Positions 35,301 to 59,886 of a DNA stretch of 64,000 nt are shown in pieces. The notes beneath the pieces are model-generated. The model saw nothing but the letters and a program-made list of their open reading frames with translations. It was not told the origin of the DNA and made no database searches. This DNA comes from Lineus longissimus (lineage: Eukaryota > Nemertea > Pilidiophora > Heteronemertea > Lineidae): positions 15,440,109 through 15,504,108 of the forward strand of contig NC_088325.1 in NCBI RefSeq assembly GCF_910592395.1, given 5' to 3'. Numbering within the stretch: the first letter of the stretch is position 1; every line of letters begins with the position of its first letter. Position numbers and translations under genes: made by a program.

Positions 35301-37295
35301 CAGAGGAGGACGCCCTCTTTTAGACTATCAGATAATCATTACATACAATATTAAACAAGAGGTCGGTGGGCGGTCAAGCCGTATACTGCTATAACTGTGA
35401 GGATGGAGGAGAGGCCGGCGTTTTCTTTCAAACGTCGACGAACAACATTCCAGGTTCTAGATCAGACTTGTGATGGCGTGATTTATTGCACAGAACTACT
35501 TTCCCAGTTCCAACCAACAGATACAAGATGTTTTTACCCCAGTCCAATACCATTCACACAGAGCACATCTGGCTACATAGATGATGTTGAAAGCCCCTCA
35601 ACATTGACAGCAAAAGTAGCACACGCTAATTTAACCAACTGTGTTTTAGTGGCGCAGACATCTCCGAGGTGTCAAAGGTCCCGTGATTGTGCGTAAATAC
35701 CAGAACGGACGGACCCTTACAAACTTATGGCTGGAAAGCTTCTGTGTCCTGGGCTATTGCAGTTGGAACATTCAGCGTGTAGTCTCACATGATCAAAACA
35801 ATATGATAATGTGATGACTCTAATACGTAGAGGTAGAATTAGATTCCGGCGAAATGACTGCGTGTCAATGGGTGATGATGATCATTTGGGAGAAACTTCA
35901 ACAAGGCAATATTTTAAGCCAAGATTATGAGATCTAAATAGAGTTAAATGATTCCTTGTTGGGGCTGAGGGTAGGCAGCACATGGTGCAATATACTGGTC
36001 CCTAATGGAGCATGTGGGGGTACAGTTATCAAACTTTTTGGAATTTGAGGCCGAAATGGAATGCTTTTCATTGCATCAGACCCAGTTCAAGCGAGTATTA
36101 GGTTTCTTCTGGTTTTATTTGAGGTTTTCTGGCAGTATTGCCCACTCAGGGGACTTCTGGCTTCATTTCCCTGAGCCATGTTTTAAGTTTTCCAAACGAA
36201 AACACTACTTTCTCAGCAAATGTACACATAACTACCAAAATAGCAGAGGGATTTATAAAACAATTCTACTCTAGCAGTTCAAGCTATTTCTTGGGAGAGC
36301 TGTAAGCCATTTTACCAAGCGAGGTCTACTGTTTTCATTGTTGTTAAGGCTGCACAGCAACTTAGAAGAGTTTTCCTTTGAGGCAGGTGGGTATGTGACA
36401 TTGTAGAGAGGACGGGTCATGTCGGTGGCCGGGCGCAGCGCCTCCTACTATCATGTCATAGCACCAGCTTCCACCGACGCAGACCGTTGGGTTTATATTA
36501 CAAGGGATTAAAAGATTAATAGATTAAGCAGTTATCTCTGTTAGTTACAGAGATTTTATAATCTCAGATTAGACCTTGTGGAATTATTCCACAACTTATA
36601 ACAGTTTCGATTATTCACAACGCCACCTACAGTTGCAAACGTCAAACACACAAATAATTTAATGAAAATGGTGCACTATTTATAAACGTGTTTTTAGATG
36701 ATTTCTGACGCATGAAGAATGACGTTGAGCACAAGTGATGCGGTGCTGCCTGTAGCCATGGCGACGGGCAACGAGCATTTGGATCTAGAAAATATGAACA
36801 TTCACGATGACAAAATGCAAATTCCTGGATCTTAATGGATACCCTGAACCCAGCCGACGACGTGGCGAGATTCCCACGCGCCAAGGCTGCAACACAACAG
36901 CACACGACTGTTTATCACCATGCCCCCTATATTCCTCCTTCAGTACTACATATCACAGCTATATACAGTATACCACTTGATCTCCAGTACCACATGCACA
37001 CGCATCGACAGACCACAAACGCACGGTGACCATGCCAACCATGGTAACAATAACCATAGTAACCAAGCTTCCTTTGGCAATGTGCCATCATTCGTTCATA
37101 AATGAACCATTCTGCGGCAAATATTCCCCAGATCAACCCTACAGCAGTTGACATCAAAATTGTCTGAATCTCGGCCGAAATTCCACATGTGTATCCTAGT
37201 AATGTTGAGTCAGACAACGAGAGAATACCATTTGAGTACTGCGTAGGTTCGTGGGGATGATCGGCTAATCGTTTCAACGTAGTGACATCGTTGCT

Positions 37296-52285
<14,990 letters not shown>

Positions 52286-52735
52286 GATGTCTATTTAGTC
52301 CTTTCCAATGATAGTTTTGTCATGAACTTCACTGATTACATCTCAGGAATGCGTTGATATCGCCCGATGTCCATAAAAATGAAAATTTTCACCCGAGATA
52401 CCCTAAGAATATGGCATAAAATTATGGTACTCTGGCCCATAAATTGTCAATTTTTTTGTTTAATCAATACTTCAATATCTTAACTTAAGCCACGATGGCA
52501 CTTTAATGTAATCAAAACTTCAGTTAGGGTTTTCCAGAGCATATAATTCTGGATATTTTCTCCTGTTTGTTCCGAATTATCGTTTCCAATGGCTGTTCCT
52601 ACAATGACGAACAATTTCCGAAGCCAATGGAGATTTCGGAAAAGGTCGGAGCAAATGAAATTGCGTTATTTTCCCTCGGAAATTGTCGAAGCTTGATCGG
52701 AAATGATCGTAGATCTCCGTGAACGCAGGTTTCCA

Positions 52736-52743
52736 TGACGTCA
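52736..52743. promoter_or_regulatory. CRE palindrome TGACGTCA
   Basis: A perfect ATF/CREB consensus, immediately left of the shared promoter element and about 450 bp upstream of the GSK3 start codon. Confidence 0.6.
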
Positions 52744-52751
52744 TCAGCACG

Positions 52752-52842
52752 AATTGCGGTTGCTTCGCTCCCTAACCTTTTCGCCTCCAGTCGTTTCGCT
52801 CCAAGTCGAAGTCGTTTCGCTCCCTAGGACTTTGGCATTGAG
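52752..52842. repeat. Shared promoter element, copy 2
   Basis: A stretch of about 91 bp from AATTGCGGTTG to GGCATTGAG with repeated TTTCGCTCC motifs. It is closely similar along its whole length to 25366-25461 and sits between two CRE palindromes. Confidence 0.85.
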
Positions 52843-52856
52843 AAAGGACTCCACGG

Positions 52857-52864
52857 TGACGTCA
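52857..52864. promoter_or_regulatory. CRE palindrome TGACGTCA
   Basis: The second perfect CRE of this intergenic region, 14 bp right of the shared element. Confidence 0.6.
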
Positions 52865-53461
52865 TTTGCACTTGACGAATGGCTATGCAGTGTAAAATCC
52901 CCCACAAAATTGGTGGATACTGAAAGTTTAGGGAAATTGCGTGCCGACGATTCTTTTTCGAGTGATCGTAGTCTGGCAGTTGTTTCAAATCATGCTTTTT
53001 CTGATAATATCAAATTTATATTATTGTCATTAATGCAACTCGTACATTGTTACTAATACTTCTATTGAGGTACATAACTGTCATCGAACGATATCGTTTA
53101 TATTTCACGAAATTCCATCTTATTCTTATTTTCTTGTCCAGGCCTAACGTCGTCCTAGGCCTTATCACATCCACATGAACTGATGTAGACCTATCAGTCG
53201 TGCATGTCAGTTATACTAGGCCTATAGGTCTCTGGGCCTAGGCTATGTCTAAATCAACATCAATTATCATGACCTACCATACGTCCAGCGATTTTCAAGA
53301 TTTCTGAACATCTTTGAGTTTGACCAAACTATTATTCACGTTAGCATGGTTTTAAAGTTAGGCCTAGTATTCGAGGGCCGGCCGATTGCGCTGCAGTATA
53401 TTTGGGCAAGTCTGAAGAAGCCTGTTTGCCTTGATTTAAAACGTATGTGCTCACATTGCAG

Positions 53462-56049
53462 ATGGCGACTGTGGCGACAGAATGTGGTGAAAAGTTGGAA
53501 AAAGATTCATCGTCGCCAGAATTGGACGAGGGAGAACCTCCCATCAAGAGAAGATGTGGCCCTGGCCGTCCAAAAGGGAGCAAAAATCGGTGCATCAGTG
53601 ATAGTGTAACCAAAGATTTGCCACCAAGATCATGTCGTCGCCAGTCGGTGCCAAATGAAGTGATCATCCCAGCTCCTCCGGCGCGATGTTTGAAGTTTCT
53701 GTCGACTGATTGGACGCTGACCGAGAGGCAGAAATTACTATCTGGTCTGAGAATGTGAGTCTTCATCGATCATTCAATTGATCTTGAAGAGGGTCGAGGG
53801 GAAGTATGTCAGTTGGAGGATACATACTTTGATTGACAGAAGCCCCCCCTCCCAAACCATGATTTTATAATCATAAATCATACTAATTAGATATTTGTGC
53901 TGTCAGCAGGGGTGTGCATGTGTGTTCTGATATAAATTTAAATGATATGAGACCAAAATGGAGCATGGTGGAGATATGAGATGAGAAATGGTATCTTGTC
54001 TTGTCAGAGTGTTTGATTTTTTCTCCTTTTTTTTCAGCCACAACTTTAACAATATCGAAGAACTTTCCAAATGTGTTGGGACCAAGTCGGAAGAAGAGGT
54101 TATTGTTTTGTCTATAACTATGAAATAACTAAATAAATAGAAATATATGTAATGAATAGAAGAAAAAGTGTAGATATGATGAACAGGAAAGGTTACTATT
54201 AAAGAAAAAGACACCGGATCGAACAGCTGTCTCCAACAATAGGCCATCCTCGGTGAGGCAGGACTTACCTGACAAAATACAGTCATGTTGCTAATAAGTT
54301 TACATTGTAGGGAAAATGAGTGTTTCCGACAAGCAGGCACTCTAGTGAAGTCTGCAGTTGCGACACAGATCCAGAATCGCCTCTTTGACCCATCGCTTTT
54401 TTGTAAACTGTGTGTGTTGTTGTGCTGCAGGTTGAGTGGTTTATTCAAAACCTGAAAATAAGAGAGAGACTGATGTCAAAGGAAGAGGAGTTACCCGGCA
54501 AGAATACAGCTCCAATTGAGGTGATGATTTGATTGGCATACATATTCCCTATGTCGAGTCCTTGATTAGAATAAAGCTGCTCCAGGTGTCTAACATGAAG
54601 AGAACATCCAGAAGCTCAAGTGTTTCATCTCGTTACTGCAGTCCGTGGCAATGAGTGAAGCAGCTGGTGAATGTGACTGCTTTACTCTACTTTTTAAATG
54701 ACAATCCCCAGCTGTAGACTTTTGAATGTCTTCAATATGTTCTTTTGCAGCATTGGTTAAAAACGTGTGAAGACATTGTCAGATCCGAGACAGACCATTC
54801 GCTCATCTTGGGATCCGTCATGGCTGTGGCAGGGGAGCTTGAACCCCATCATCCACCGTATGATCCAAAAACTCAGCCAGATTACACCAAGATCTATGAC
54901 TACCTGGCGCGATTGCTGCACAGGGGTCCTGCACCTGAGCTCTCTCCCATTGGTAAGTGGCATCAACCGCCTACTCTCCTGTGTGAGTGGTTAGAGTGGG
55001 TGGTAAGCTCTGAGCTATATTCAGTGCAAGTGTGGAGTGTTAATTGGGGTCCAACTGTTGAGGCATCACAAGAGCAGTCAAAACAAGAACGAAGAAGACA
55101 ACTGCATATAGGCTTCACGTCTTTGTTACTTTCAGATAGTGCCATTGTCCTTGACCTTCTTCAGAACACCGTCGACCTCCTCAGACACACAGACATCCAT
55201 CGCGAGCAAGAGATGTTGAAGAAGATGTATCTTCATCTCAACAATAAGAAGAATCAGAGATCGGCCGAGCAGAGAAGCACGCTCAATATGAGTGAGTATA
55301 TTGCACACTGTCTCGAGTTTCACTTTGTATTCCACATGTATTTTAGTACCAAGCCGGACAGCTTCAGCTTTAAAGGACGCGTTGTTCTTATTCTGTGGTG
55401 TGTTCTTTCAGGTGCAGAGCCCAATAGTCCTGATGCAGGTGAGGAAGGTCAGCAAGTGGGCACCTCAAGAAACAATCGAGGGGAGACTTCTGCTGGAAAT
55501 AATACGGATACGCCTAGTACGTCTCGTGAGGAAAGTCCAAGTTCGAACGCAGTAGTTGCTGGACCATGTTCGAGTAGGGATGGGTCAGAAAATAGACTAG
55601 ATCCGCTGTTAGCAAATATAGACCAATCCCGTCGAGAGTCCAGGACTAGCAGGCCAAGAAAGAGCACTGATGCATCAGGTGGTAAACCAGTGTCGCAGGA
55701 ATCAACCATGGAGCCTGGTAGTAGTACAGGGAGTCAGTTACAGGGACAGGGAAGGGATGGTAGTACAGGGAGTCAGTTACAGGGACAGGGAAGGGATGGT
55801 AGTACAGGGAGTCCGTTACAGGGACAGGGAAGGGATGGTAGTACAGGGAGTCAGTTACAGGGAGAGGGAAGGGATGGTAGTACAGGGAGTCAGTTACAGG
55901 GACAGGGAAGGGATGGTAGTACAGGGAGTCAGGGACAGGGACAGGGAAGGGATGGTCCTAAAGCGGGCAAGCTTGTATCTATTAATCCGTTTTCTATCCA
56001 GGTGAAATATCTAAAACTCGGTAACATTCAGAAGGAGGATCCAAGGTAA
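53462..56049 (+). CDS. SNAPC2: SNAPC2, snRNA-activating protein complex subunit 2 (SNAP45)
   Basis: A subunit of the complex that binds the proximal sequence element of snRNA gene promoters. Six exons join in phase to 479 aa: 53462-53754, 54038-54098, 54431-54520, 54751-54952, 55136-55291 and 55412-56049. It aligns with human SNAPC2 (334 aa) at four places. The first is a SANT-like start (WTLTERQKLLSGLR). The second is SEEEVEWFIQNLK. The third is YTKIYDYLARLLHRGPAPEL followed by SAIVLDLL. The fourth is a C-terminal INPF motif. An AT-hook-like GPGRPKGSKNR (33-43) precedes these. Exon 6 contains six 39-bp repeats (55723-55956) coding a Ser/Gly/Gln-rich 13-residue unit. The exon 2 donor is weak (GTTATT). 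A poly(A) signal AATAAA lies at 56267. A longer single frame reads through introns 4 and 5, but both have good splice sites and human homology skips them. Confidence 0.85.
55723..55956 (+). repeat. 39-bp coding minisatellite in SNAPC2 exon 6, six copies
   Basis: Exactly six units of 39 bp starting AGTACAGGGAGTCAGTTACA and encoding STGSQLQGQGRDG. Since 39 is a multiple of three, copy-number change keeps the frame. Copies differ by single bases (Q/P, Q/E, L/G). Confidence 0.96.
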
Positions 56050-56266
56050 AAAGAACTGCTGTGCAATATCTGGTCGACTCATTTTGTGTTTCCTACACTA
56101 AAATTGTCGGGTTCGAAAACGACAGATTGTAACCTTCAAAGTCTGCGCTTTGTCACTTGTGTTCATCAGTGAAAGTACCTGTGATCCAATGTACTGGAAA
56201 GTGTGTATCACTAAACCTCACTGCAGGTGGATTGCACAGATCTTAAGACGAGCGTAGATATATAAT

Positions 56267-56272
56267 AATAAA
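56267..56272 (+). terminator. Poly(A) signal AATAAA of SNAPC2
   Basis: A canonical hexamer 218 bp after the SNAPC2 stop codon, just before the satellite array begins. Confidence 0.6.
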
Positions 56273-56384
56273 GAAACTTGGTTCAATGTATTTAGCCTCT
56301 TGTTTTCCTCTCCTGCCATGCCTGTAGACTGTAGTTCACTCCATGTTGTCAAGCTGTGAATTTGCTGCACCACCAGACTATTTT

Positions 56385-57357
56385 GTCTCAGTCACAGCCT
56401 AAGACACAGTTCTGTCTCAACCTTGGACAAACTCACTCATGCCCTGCTGTGAAATGACCATTCTGTCTCAGTCACAGCATTGGTCCAGGACGTGTATCAG
56501 ACAAAGACACACTTCTGTCACAACCTTGGACGGACTCGCTCCGTGATGCCTAGCTCGGACCCATGGTGCACTACCTGACCATTCTGTCTCAGTCTCAGTC
56601 TGGGACCAGGACATGTATTGGACAAAGACACACTTCTGTCACAACCTTGCACTAACTCTCTCCGTGATGCCTAGCTTGGACCCATGGTGCACTACCTGTC
56701 CATTCTGTCTCAGTCTCAGTCTGGGACCAGGACATGTATTGGTCACAGACACACTTCTGTCACAACCTTGGACTAACTCGCTCCATGATGCCTAGCTTGG
56801 ACCCATGGTGCACTACCTGACCATTCTGTCTTAGTCACAGTCTGGGACCAGGACATGTATTGGACAAAGACACACTTCTGTCACAACCTTGGACTAACTC
56901 GCTCCGTGATGCCTAGCTCGGACCCATGGTGCACTACCTGACCATTCTGTCTTAGTCACAGTCTGGGACCAAGACATGTATTGGACAAAGACACACTTCT
57001 GTCACAACCTTGCACTAACTCGCTCCGTAATGCCTAGCTCGGACCCTTGGTGCACCACCTGACCATTCTCTCTCAGTCACAGTCTGGGACCAGGACATGT
57101 ATTGGACAAAGACACACTTATGTCACAACCTTGCACTAACTCGCTCCGTGATGCCTAGCTCGGACCCATGGTGCACTACCTGACCATTCTGTCTTAGTCA
57201 CAGTCTGGGACCAAGACGTGTATTGGACAAAGACACACTTCTGTCACAACCTTGCACTAACTCGCTCCGTGATGCCTAGCTCGGACCCTTGGTGCACTAC
57301 CTGACCATTATGTCTCAGTCGCAGTCTGGGATCAGGACATGTATCGGTCAAAGACTT
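56385..57357. repeat. 121-bp satellite, first block, about 8 copies
   Basis: The unit includes CCATTCTGTCTCAGTCACAG, GGACATGTATTGGACAAAGA and GATGCCTAGCTCGGACCC. Successive CCATGGTGC or CCTTGGTGC sites at 56561, 56682, 56803, 56924, 57045, 57166 and 57287 are exactly 121 bp apart. The leftmost copies are the most diverged. Open frames in it are repeat artefacts. Confidence 0.96.
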
Positions 57358-57994
57358 GTGCTCATAACGTGACTGACGATAGCAAATCTCACGGGTGGAG
57401 CGGAAATACGCATTATTGCTGATATCATCGGCGCCAACAACTATTTCTTTTGACCCTGCCCGAGTCTTTCAAAACAACTGATTGATTGACTCTGACCCTG
57501 CTGCCCTCGATTTTCAAAAAAATTGAAAAAAGGCTATTCAAACGTTAAATTAATTGCAAAGATAATTTTTAATATCACTGAGGTATATGAATACGATATG
57601 TTGATAGAAATCTGTACAACTATCGAAATATACGATAACTTGGAACTATTTCGGACAATCACTTTGCCACCTGCGCGACCTTGTCACAATTGCGGCGCGC
57701 TCGTTTGCATACCGCGTATACAAGAGGCGAATAAAATCCTCACTACAGCATAAAAGCCTTGACGGTTCAGCGTTAAGAGTGTTTGACTGTGGATCGGCGG
57801 TCACGGGTTCGACTCCCGTTGGGTCTGCCGCAGTTTTCTTTTTTTTCTTCTTCCTTATCTTGTTATCTAATCATCCATGTACAGATGACAAATTTTTCAT
57901 TATTATCATTATCATACCCCGCACCAAAACTTTTCAAACTGCAGCACATACTGATTCCGGGCGTTCGAGTACTACCGAGGATGGTTCGAATCCG
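57358..57994. other. Unique insert between two satellite blocks
   Basis: An AT-rich segment of about 640 bp that interrupts the satellite. It contains an octamer-like TTTGCAT near 57.7 kb, a tRNA-like sequence followed by T runs, and a second B-box-like GGTTCGAATCC near 57.98 kb. It could be a retroposed element inserted into the array. Ends and target duplications are not evident. Confidence 0.5.
57756..57837 (+). tRNA. tRNA-like sequence (probable pseudogene or SINE head), anticodon position GTG
   Basis: An A-box-like GGTTCAGCGTTAAGAG is followed by an anticodon-loop candidate CTGTGGA (GTG, His) and a perfect T arm ACGGG-TTCGACT-CCCGT (57803-57819). T runs then follow (TTTTCTTTTTTTTC), as at a Pol III terminator. 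The anticodon stem pairs only with wobbles and one mismatch, and the acceptor stem hardly pairs, so a working tRNA is unlikely. Confidence 0.35.
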
Positions 57995-58500
57995 CAGCAT
58001 TCCGTCTCAGTCACAGTCTGGGACCAGGCCATGTATTGGACAAAGACACACTTCTGTCACAACCTTGGACAAACTCGCTCCGGGATGCCTAGCTCGGACC
58101 TTGGTGCACTACCTGACCATTCTGTCTCGGTCACAGTCTGGGACCAGGCCATGTATTGATCAAAGACACAATCCGTCACAACCTTGGACTAACTCACTCC
58201 GTGATGCCTAGCTCGGACCCTTGGTGCACTACCTGTCCATTCTGTCTCAGTCACAGTCTGGGATCAGGACATGTATTGGTCAAAGTCACACTTCTGTCAC
58301 AACCTTGGACTAACTCGCTCCGTGATGCCTAGCTCGGACCCTTGGTGCACTACCTGACCATTCTGTCTCAGTCACAGTCTGGGATCAGGACATGTATTGG
58401 TCAAAGTCACACTCACTCTGTGATCCCAGCTGCGACGTTTGCTGCCCTGCCTGACCATTCAGTCTTGGTCACAGCCTGGGTCCAGGCCAGACTCTGGCTT
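57995..58500. repeat. 121-bp satellite, second block, about 4 copies
   Basis: The same unit and orientation as the first block, with private variants (GGACCAGGCCATGTATTG). The last copy is degenerate and truncated (CAGTCTTGGTCACAGCCTGG). Confidence 0.93.
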
Positions 58501-59886
58501 CATCTAGCTGCTTCCTGGAAATGTGGACATGGCGACCAAATGCCAGCCACGTTTTGCAGGCCAATGCCTTTATGAAGACAGAACTTTTGTGCAGAGTCAA
58601 GGTCTTTTGAGAATCACCAAAGACATGCAGCAAACAATAGTATCTTATATAAAGTCTATTCACGGTCCTCGCTCTATTATACATTATGTACATCATAAAT
58701 ACATTGTTTCGGATACAAGATAAGTAATTTATAACTTCACATGATTTGAGGCCAGTATTTGTCTGAATCACAATCAATGGAAGGCGATCACTCCTCACCT
58801 TCAGCACATTCCTTAACACGAGACAAGGGTTGATGTCGTCCTCGGTAACGCACTTTACCACACGACCTCAAACCTCAAGCACGCATAGTTTCATAGATGA
58901 ATTACTGCAACAGAACATGACAATACAGCTTGAAGAATGCTTGTGTAGCGTCATACTCTAGTGGCAGCAGTCATTTGAAGATTCCTGAAATCGCTGAGGG
59001 TGTGTGATGAACAGCGCCACCGATGACGACATGACCAACCCTTTAAGATTCTAAACATGCAAAAAAAATGTTACAATCACCAATATGTCTTGCCAACCTT
59101 TAACCTACTGGAAGACACAATCAACCTAATATTTCAGACAGAGACCACTAAAACTGACAGAAAGTGTTTTGAAAGTGCCCCTTCCTCGTCAAAACTAGCC
59201 CCCTCTAGATATCCTATCTAGACCTATGTACCCCGATAGCTTTTAAATGACCAACAGATACATGTCATGATGTGACAGATAAACATGTAGTGAACTAAGG
59301 AGTAAAAACCAGCTCTTTGAGCCGTAACAATATTCAAAGGGTCACCTCATTTTTGTACGAATTGCATCATTTTGTTCCATGAACATTTTACTAGTACTGT
59401 GACTTCTGTACATTATGGCCATGAGGACTCAGGTATTTTGTGATCGGTTAAATTACAGAAATAGTGCAATAAATTAAATAAATATATACAGGTTGTACAG
59501 CCATCATAATAGTTATATTCATTTATGAGTTATATTCATCAGTTTATATTCACCGAGGTTGATCAAAGTCTGAAGTATCATCGCCAAACTAGACGTTGCA
59601 TCATCATAAGTTAGACTTGCTTTTGACAGCCTTGTTAAATCTAAAGGATAACATACTGTCAAAACAGTCAGGAGCCATCAAAGCCTAGCTCTTCATAATA
59701 TGTTGCCAAAATGGTCTGTAGCAACTGCTCTTCATAATACCCCATCCCACTTGTGATCCACAACTTCAAAACCCACTCCACCTCCGGTACATCCTAAGTA
59801 AATCAGGGGTTCACTTCTCTGGCCCTGCACAGTGAACAGAGGTAGTTTTCATATTGAGATTTGACCTCAATAAACAAGCAAACACC
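58501..59886. other. 3' flank, probably 3' UTR, of the IRF-like gene
   Basis: About 1.4 kb downstream of the IRF stop codon in minus-strand sense. It is AT-rich, with no convincing coding frame on either strand. I could not pick a clear minus-strand poly(A) signal. Confidence 0.5.

Larger units (their letters stand above)
31122..37295. other. Convergent intergenic region, ANKS3 and GSK3 3' ends
   Basis: A 6.2-kb interval between two facing stop codons. It must hold the 3' UTR of ANKS3 at the left and that of GSK3 (often long in animals) at the right. Open frames are short and unconvincing. Candidate minus-strand poly(A) signals (TTTATT on the plus strand) occur around 31.4 and 31.98 kb, but nothing fixes the cleavage sites. 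A 77-bp array and a duplicated palindrome are listed separately. Confidence 0.55.
52286..53461. promoter_or_regulatory. Divergent intergenic region, GSK3 (left) and SNAPC2 (right)
   Basis: The two start codons are 1.18 kb apart and point away from each other. The region contains two perfect CRE palindromes, a CCAAT box near 52.63 kb (AAGCCAATGG) and the second copy of the roughly 90-bp element found between POLR2H and ANKS3. The right third is rich in TAGGCCTA-type sequence. An in-frame ATG for SNAPC2 also occurs at 53447. Confidence 0.6.

Noticed and set aside
54745..55411. Reading SNAPC2 exons 4-6 as one 434-codon exon
   Set aside because: The frame happens to be open through introns 4 and 5, but strong donors and acceptors in matching phase, and the join of PELSPIG directly to DSAIVLDLL as in human SNAPC2, favour splicing.
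56385..58575. Several 60-140 codon frames in the 121-bp satellite
   Set aside because: They are all translations of the satellite unit in different frames.
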